A stretch of 10,278 bases of DNA from Flavobacteriales bacterium UBA4011 (GTDB taxonomy: Bacteria > Bacteroidota > Bacteroidia > Flavobacteriales_D > Crocinitomicaceae), in assembly GCA_002384725.1 (NCBI GenBank), contig DGBF01000174.1, positions 1 to 10,278 of the forward strand, read 5' to 3'. Both the position numbers and the translations under genes were made by a program. Under the pieces are notes generated by a model that was not told the DNA's origin, did no database searches, and saw only the letters and a program-made list of their open reading frames with translations. This document shows, in pieces, positions 7,132-10,278 of this stretch (position 1 is its first letter; every line of letters begins with the position of its first letter).

Positions 7132-7302
7132 CTAGGCCTCTTTTGCTTCTTCTTCGTCATCTTCAAAAATTCTTTTTGGTTTCAATTGTTGAAACACACC
7201 AAGAGTAATCCAATAGGGAAGAACGAAGCCCATTAAAAAAACAAGCATCCAAAATGCCATTCCGCCGAACAAAAGAAACGCTGCTAATCCTAAAAAACTC
7301 AT
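7132..7302 (-). CDS. Small membrane protein, 56 residues, unknown function
   Basis: The minus-strand ATG at 7302 opens a 56-codon frame ending at TAG (7132-7134): MSFLGLAAFLLFGGMAFW..., with WITLGVFQQL near residues 31-40. Residues 3-35 are almost entirely hydrophobic, enough for one long or two short membrane helices with a Pro-Tyr-Trp (29-31) in the middle. A basic patch (KPKR, 41-44) follows, then an acidic tail (EDDEEEAKEA, 47-56). The basic patch suggests a cytoplasmic C-terminus. Support for a real gene comes from the clean hydrophobic-then-charged composition and the strong terminator just downstream in the same direction. It is divergent from fumC, 69 bases apart. I do not recognise the family, and I see no clear TAnnTTTG element for it. 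It could be an accessory subunit or a small regulator of a membrane complex, but nothing here shows which. Confidence 0.72.
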   Translation of the reverse strand: MSFLGLAAFLLFGGMAFWMLVFLMGFVLPYWITLGVFQQLKPKRIFEDDEEEAKEA

Positions 7303-7311
7303 GAGTTGTAT

Positions 7312-7319
7312 TATTTTTG
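7312..7319 (+). promoter_or_regulatory. Bacteroidota -7 element for fumC
   Basis: TATTTTTG matches TAnnTTTG exactly and lies 52 bases before the fumC ATG, implying a leader of about 45 bases. A small inverted repeat ACAAT-TAAC-ATTGT (7324-7337) lies at or just after the expected start point. No good -33 TTG is visible. Confidence 0.5.
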
Positions 7320-7371
7320 TAAAACAATTAACATTGTAAAATTAATAAATTAATCTCATTCAAAATACAAA

Positions 7372-8769
7372 ATGGAATTTAGAATTGAAAAAGATACGAT
7401 GGGCGAGGTACAAGTGCCTGCAAACCGTTACTGGGGTGCCCAAACAGAACGTTCAAGAAATAACTTCAAAATTGGTCCTGAAGGTTCGATGCCGATTGAA
7501 ATTGTGCATGCTTTTGCTTACCTGAAAAAGGCCGCAGCTCATGCCAACTGCGATTTAGGTGTGTTGCCAGCGGAGAAAAGAGATTTGATTTCTAAAGTGT
7601 GCGATGAGATTTTGACGGGTCAACATGATACTGAATTTCCTTTGGTGATTTGGCAAACTGGTTCTGGAACTCAATCCAATATGAATTGCAATGAAGTGGT
7701 GGCCAATAGAGCGCATGTTTTGAATGGTGGTAACTTGAACGATACCGAAAAAGTATTGAACCCGAATGATGACGTGAATAAATCTCAGTCATCAAACGAT
7801 ACATATCCAACCGCGATGCACATTGCTGCATATAAAATGACAGTTCAAACGACGCTTCCTGGAATAAAAAAATTACGTGATGCGCTTCAAATTAAAGTGG
7901 CTGCTTTTAAAGATATCGTGAAAACAGGGCGCACGCACATGATGGATGCGACTCCATTAACACTAGGGCAAGAATTTAGCGGATACGTAGCGCAATTGGA
8001 TCATTCTATGCGTTGTATCAACAATGCCTTGGTGCCATTGGCTGAATTGGCTTTGGGTGGAACAGCTGTTGGAACTGGGTTGAATACACCAAAAGGATAT
8101 GATGTCCTTGTGGCTAAAAAAATTGCCGAATTTACAGGTCTGCCATTTATTACTGCACCGAATAAATTTGAAGCTTTAGCGGCACACGACGCTATGGTTG
8201 AATTGTCAGGAGCATTGAAAAGAGCTGCAGTTTCTTTAATGAAAATTGGAAATGACATTCGTATTCTGTCTTCTGGTCCTCGCTGTGGAATTGGCGAAAT
8301 CGTCATTCCTGATAACGAACCAGGTTCATCCATCATGCCTGGAAAAGTAAATCCAACGCAGCCCGAAGCCTTGACTATGGTTTGTGCTCAAGTTATGGGG
8401 AACGATGTAGCGGTTTCAATTGCTGGTTCGAATGGACATTTCGAATTGAATGTTTTCAAACCGGTTATCGCCTATAACGTACTGCAGTCTGCACGTTTGA
8501 TTGGAGACGCTTGTGTTTCTTTCACAGACAAATGTGTTGCTGGAATTGAGGCAAATAGAGAGGTTATAGACAAACACTTGAACAACTCCTTGATGTTGGT
8601 GACGGCTCTTAATACAAAAATCGGATACTATAAAGCAGCCGAAATTGCGAAATACGCGCATAAAAACGGAACAACACTTCGTGAAGCAGCGATTGGATTA
8701 GGACATGTTTCTGAAGAAGAATACGACCAAATCGTGGATCCTTCGAAAATGATTGGTTCACTAGATTAA
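7372..8769 (+). CDS. fumC: Class II fumarate hydratase
   Basis: This 465-residue cytoplasmic enzyme reversibly hydrates fumarate to L-malate in the TCA cycle. It is the iron-independent, homotetrameric class. The superfamily signature [11 protein letters not shown] is at 318-328; the G-K-V-N-P-T-Q form indicates fumarase, not aspartase, which has PAKVNP. Other conserved segments are [15 protein letters not shown] (95-109), [11 protein letters not shown] (140-150), [17 protein letters not shown] (185-201) with the catalytic histidine equivalent H189, and [10 protein letters not shown] (229-238). By alignment with E. coli FumC the catalytic serine is S319. Full length with no lesions. The ATG at 7372 gives the standard [29 protein letters not shown] start. 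It is apparently a single-gene unit, with a promoter at 7312 and a hairpin terminator at 8944-8984. Confidence 0.98.
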   Translation: MEFRIEKDTMGEVQVPANRYWGAQTERSRNNFKIGPEGSMPIEIVHAFAYLKKAAAHANCDLGVLPAEKRDLISKVCDEILTGQHDTEFPLVIWQTGSGTQSNMNCNEVVANRAHVLNGGNLNDTEKVLNPNDDVNKSQSSNDTYPTAMHIAAYKMTVQTTLPGIKKLRDALQIKVAAFKDIVKTGRTHMMDATPLTLGQEFSGYVAQLDHSMRCINNALVPLAELALGGTAVGTGLNTPKGYDVLVAKKIAEFTGLPFITAPNKFEALAAHDAMVELSGALKRAAVSLMKIGNDIRILSSGPRCGIGEIVIPDNEPGSSIMPGKVNPTQPEALTMVCAQVMGNDVAVSIAGSNGHFELNVFKPVIAYNVLQSARLIGDACVSFTDKCVAGIEANREVIDKHLNNSLMLVTALNTKIGYYKAAEIAKYAHKNGTTLREAAIGLGHVSEEEYDQIVDPSKMIGSLD

Positions 8770-8780
8770 TTTTTTTACTT

Positions 8781-8808
8781 ACCTCCTTGAGGAGCGATTG
8801 AGGGAGGT
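8781..8808. repeat. Degenerate intergenic palindromic repeat, first copy
   Basis: ACCTCC (8781-8786) is mirrored by GGAGGT (8803-8808). Inside, CTCC-TTGA-GGAG forms an alternative small hairpin. The CCTCC/GGAGG composition recalls CCTCCTTTGGAGGG-type intergenic repeats that I associate with Bacteroidota genomes. It lies 11 bases after the fumC stop. Confidence 0.45.
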
Positions 8809-8885
8809 GTGATGGTATGCTTAAGTTATTTATTCCATCTTTGAATTGGTAATCCTTTTTAAAATAATCAAAAAAAAAAGATTCC

Positions 8886-8935
8886 ACCTCAGATTTGGAA
8901 ATCCTCCTTCTCTTTCTCCATCCAAAGGGAGAGGT
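8886..8935. repeat. Degenerate intergenic palindromic repeat, second copy
   Basis: The stretch opens with ACCTC (8886-8890) and closes with GAGGT (8931-8935). Within it are GATTT-GG-AAATC (8892-8903) and a CTCTTTCTCC / GGGAGAG pair (8909-8918, 8928-8934). It looks related in composition and layout to the 8781 element. It follows a nine-A run. A spurious antisense open frame (SPFGWRKRRR...) arises from it. Confidence 0.4.
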
Positions 8936-8943
8936 CAAAACAC

Positions 8944-8984
8944 AAGAAGGTCTCTTTCATTTATTTGAAAGAGACCTTCTTTTT
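8944..8984. terminator. Strong hairpin terminator between convergent fumC and TonB-type gene
   Basis: AAGAAGGTCTCTTTCA (8944-8959) pairs perfectly over 16 bases with 8966-8981 around a 6-base loop, followed on the plus strand by TTTT (8981-8984). It best serves rightward fumC transcripts. Since the convergent TonB-type gene ends at 9000 it probably stops that transcript too, although the minus-strand T-run is interrupted (TTGTGTTTTG). Confidence 0.88.
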
Positions 8985-8999
8985 CAGCCTTAATCGATA

Positions 9000-9719
9000 T
9001 TAGTCTAAAATAAATTTGATCGGGAGTCGAACTCGCGTTCTGACCTTTTGCATTTTTATTTCTCCAGGAATCCAATTTGGAAACGTGCGAACCACCCGCT
9101 TCGCTTCGCGATCTAACTCCGTACTTACGTTGTTCTCCAACTCTATGTTGGTAATGCTTCCATCTTTTTCAACGATGAACGACACCCAAACTTTTCCCTG
9201 CTCACCGCGGCTTATGCTACCCTGCGGATAATTTACATTGGATTGGATGTATTTATTCATTTCATTTACACCTCCAACAAACATTGCTTCACTGTCAGGA
9301 AACAGCTCTAGTTTTTCAGGATCCGCTATTTTCACTTTTCCACCATTGGTCAATTTGGGTCCTGTAAGTAAGCCACCAGTTTGAACCCCAACACCTGCTA
9401 AGATTGGGTCTTTTGTACTTCCAGTTATTTTAATGACTTCGCCAACTGCAGCTTTAGTATCAATCGTCGATTGTTGTTGTGAATCATCCACCTTGTGTTT
9501 GTCGAAAGTTTCTTCAACATCCTTGGGCTTTTCTGGCTCCAATTCAAAGTTTATTGCGATTTGCTCCCTTGGAACATCACTACCAGCGTCAGCTCTCAAC
9601 ATCGGGTCCGAATAAGTAAATGCGGCCAGCGTGAGCGAGCCTGTTACGAGAAGCCCCAACATGAAGAAGGCGCTTCGTTTGTTTTCCAGGTCGTACCCAG
9701 AATTCTTTTTTGCGATCAT
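9000..9719 (-). CDS. TonB-family energy transducer
   Basis: This 239-residue inner-membrane protein spans the periplasm and is expected to pass proton-motive-force energy from ExbB/ExbD to TonB-dependent outer-membrane receptors. The N-terminus carries the LENKRS motif (11-16) common in Bacteroidota TonB proteins, then one membrane helix (about 17-36). A periplasmic linker follows (about 40-140). It has a short EPEKPKDVEE segment (61-70) in place of a long proline-rich repeat, and a Gly/Thr-rich part (107-127). The TonB C-terminal domain (about 141-239) includes FPDSEAMFVGGVNEMNKYIQ (140-159), NYPQGSISRGEQGKVWVSF (163-181), EKDGSI (184-189), LDREAKRVVRTFPNWIPG (202-219) and the final strand VRLPIKFIL (230-238). 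Neither exbB/exbD nor a receptor gene is in the window, so its partners are unknown. Start at ATG 9719, with the motif and helix correctly placed. Confidence 0.93.
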   Translation of the reverse strand: MIAKKNSGYDLENKRSAFFMLGLLVTGSLTLAAFTYSDPMLRADAGSDVPREQIAINFELEPEKPKDVEETFDKHKVDDSQQQSTIDTKAAVGEVIKITGSTKDPILAGVGVQTGGLLTGPKLTNGGKVKIADPEKLELFPDSEAMFVGGVNEMNKYIQSNVNYPQGSISRGEQGKVWVSFIVEKDGSITNIELENNVSTELDREAKRVVRTFPNWIPGEIKMQKVRTRVRLPIKFILD

Positions 9720-9731
9720 AATAATTAAATT

Positions 9732-9762
9732 TTAAGTTAGTATTGATACTGTAAATTCAAAA
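9732..9762 (-). promoter_or_regulatory. Tentative promoter of the TonB-type gene
   Basis: On the minus strand TTTTG (complement of 9758-9762) is followed after 18 bases by TAACTTAA (complement of 9732-9739), a partial match to the TTG/TAnnTTTG pair at about the right spacing and 12 bases before the ATG. An interrupted palindrome AGTAT-TG-ATACT (9739-9750) lies between the two elements and could be an operator. Confidence 0.3.
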
Positions 9763-9901
9763 GATGTGCCAAAAATGTAAATTATTGAAAAACAATAAAT
9801 TAGATTTATTTTTTCGTTAATATTTTGTTAAGTTTTTCAATTCGACATTTTTATTCAAGCTGTTTATAACTTTTCTTTTGAAAAATTGAACAAGTAAAAT
9901 C

Positions 9902-9928
9902 TTGCTAATTTTTAGTTAAATTACTTTG
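9902..9928 (+). promoter_or_regulatory. Tentative promoter of the 103-residue membrane protein gene
   Basis: TTG (9902-9904) is followed after 16 bases by TTACTTTG (9921-9928), one mismatch from TAnnTTTG. A second candidate, TATCTTCG (9939-9946), also has one mismatch and is closer to the ATG at 9965 but has no matching -33 element. Confidence 0.3.
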
Positions 9929-9964
9929 AGAGAAAACGTATCTTCGAGGTCGAAATAAAAACAC

Positions 9965-10276
9965 ATGAAACCGATTAATATTTTTCTTCTTTCTTTCGCA
10001 ATAATCGCTGCAATACTTTTTCTTTCTCCTGTCGCCATCAACTTATTTGATGGAGAGGTGGAGTATAAAAAAGGGTTGGTTTATTTCTTAGAAAAAAGGC
10101 CTTTGAGCTTGGGTTATTTTATTGGAATAGGTTACGACCCGAAGGATATGGACGTCGTTAAATCTTTCCGTTTACTTCCAACGGGCTATTTATTAGCGGG
10201 AATTATGTTGGTCGGTATTCCCGGTTTAATAGCCTATCGCATTCATCTGAATCGTGCTACAAAAGATAAATCATAA
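9965..10276 (+). CDS. Small protein with two membrane segments, unknown function
   Basis: This is a complete 103-residue frame from the ATG at 9965 to TAA at 10274-10276. Residues 5-27 (IFLLSFAIIAAILFLSPVAI...) form a hydrophobic helix that could be a membrane anchor. A polar loop of about 45 residues follows (28-72), containing FDGEVEYKKGLVYFLEKRP and GYDPKDMD. A second helix (73-92, GYLLAGIMLVGIPGLIAYRI) leads into a basic tail (RIHLNRATKDKS). By the positive-inside rule the tail is probably cytoplasmic, which would place the loop outside. I do not recognise the family. It is divergent from the TonB-type gene across 245 AT-rich bases. The next gene is beyond the window, so operon context is unknown. 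Confidence 0.75.
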   Translation: MKPINIFLLSFAIIAAILFLSPVAINLFDGEVEYKKGLVYFLEKRPLSLGYFIGIGYDPKDMDVVKSFRLLPTGYLLAGIMLVGIPGLIAYRIHLNRATKDKS

Positions 10277-10278
10277 TA

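Noticed and set aside
8001..8336. Minus-strand open frame of 111 codons within fumC
   Set aside because: It is a shadow frame opposite the conserved catalytic region of fumC.
8609..8938. Minus-strand open frame of 109 codons overlapping the end of fumC
   Set aside because: Half is antisense to conserved fumC coding sequence and the rest is translated from the degenerate palindromic repeat; the composition is not protein-like.
1..10278. Defence system, prophage, insertion sequence or biosynthetic cluster
   Set aside because: No transposase, integrase, nuclease, toxin-antitoxin or synthase genes are visible; nearly all long frames are conserved housekeeping genes.

Overview
The window looks like a chromosomal housekeeping segment from a Bacteroidota bacterium, most likely a member of the Flavobacteriales. 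The evidence is low-GC DNA, several promoters matching the Bacteroidota -7 element TAnnTTTG, near-absence of Shine-Dalgarno sequences, a TonB protein with the N-terminal LENKRS signature common in that phylum, and a long RluA-type pseudouridine synthase with a coiled-coil extension. The exact genus cannot be named from this sequence.

Layout, left to right. A short non-coding left edge with a hairpin (174-206) precedes a leftward RluA-family pseudouridine synthase (217-1902). A compact divergent promoter region separates it from a rightward block: era (1989-2864), an inverted repeat built from GTGTAAA heptamers, der (2968-4278), a secreted or membrane-anchored PsbP/DcrB-like protein (4314-4844), a Ppx/GppA phosphatase with a TTG start (4850-5731), and pyrF (5728-6546, overlapping ppx by ATGA). 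The stretch from 6547 to 7371 contains no long open frame, but reading the minus strand shows two things. One is a broken lipoprotein gene (6548-7038), with one frameshift and one in-frame stop. The other is an intact 56-residue membrane protein gene (7132-7302) with its own strong terminator. fumC (7372-8769) runs rightward from a good promoter. It converges, across degenerate repeats and a strong hairpin, on a leftward TonB-type energy transducer (9000-9719). A divergent AT-rich region leads to a 103-residue protein with two membrane segments (9965-10276).

Functionally, the left block concentrates on ribosome and RNA maturation: Era for 30S, Der for 50S, and an RNA pseudouridine synthase. 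Nucleotide and phosphate metabolism (PyrF, Ppx) follow, then the TCA cycle (FumC) and outer-membrane transport energisation (TonB). No mobile element, CRISPR array, defence system or biosynthetic cluster is visible. The most informative non-routine items are the decayed lipoprotein gene, the 56-residue membrane protein, the heptamer inverted repeat between era and der, the alternative start of ppx, and the cysteine-bearing extension of the pseudouridine synthase. I did not find a convincing novel multi-gene system.
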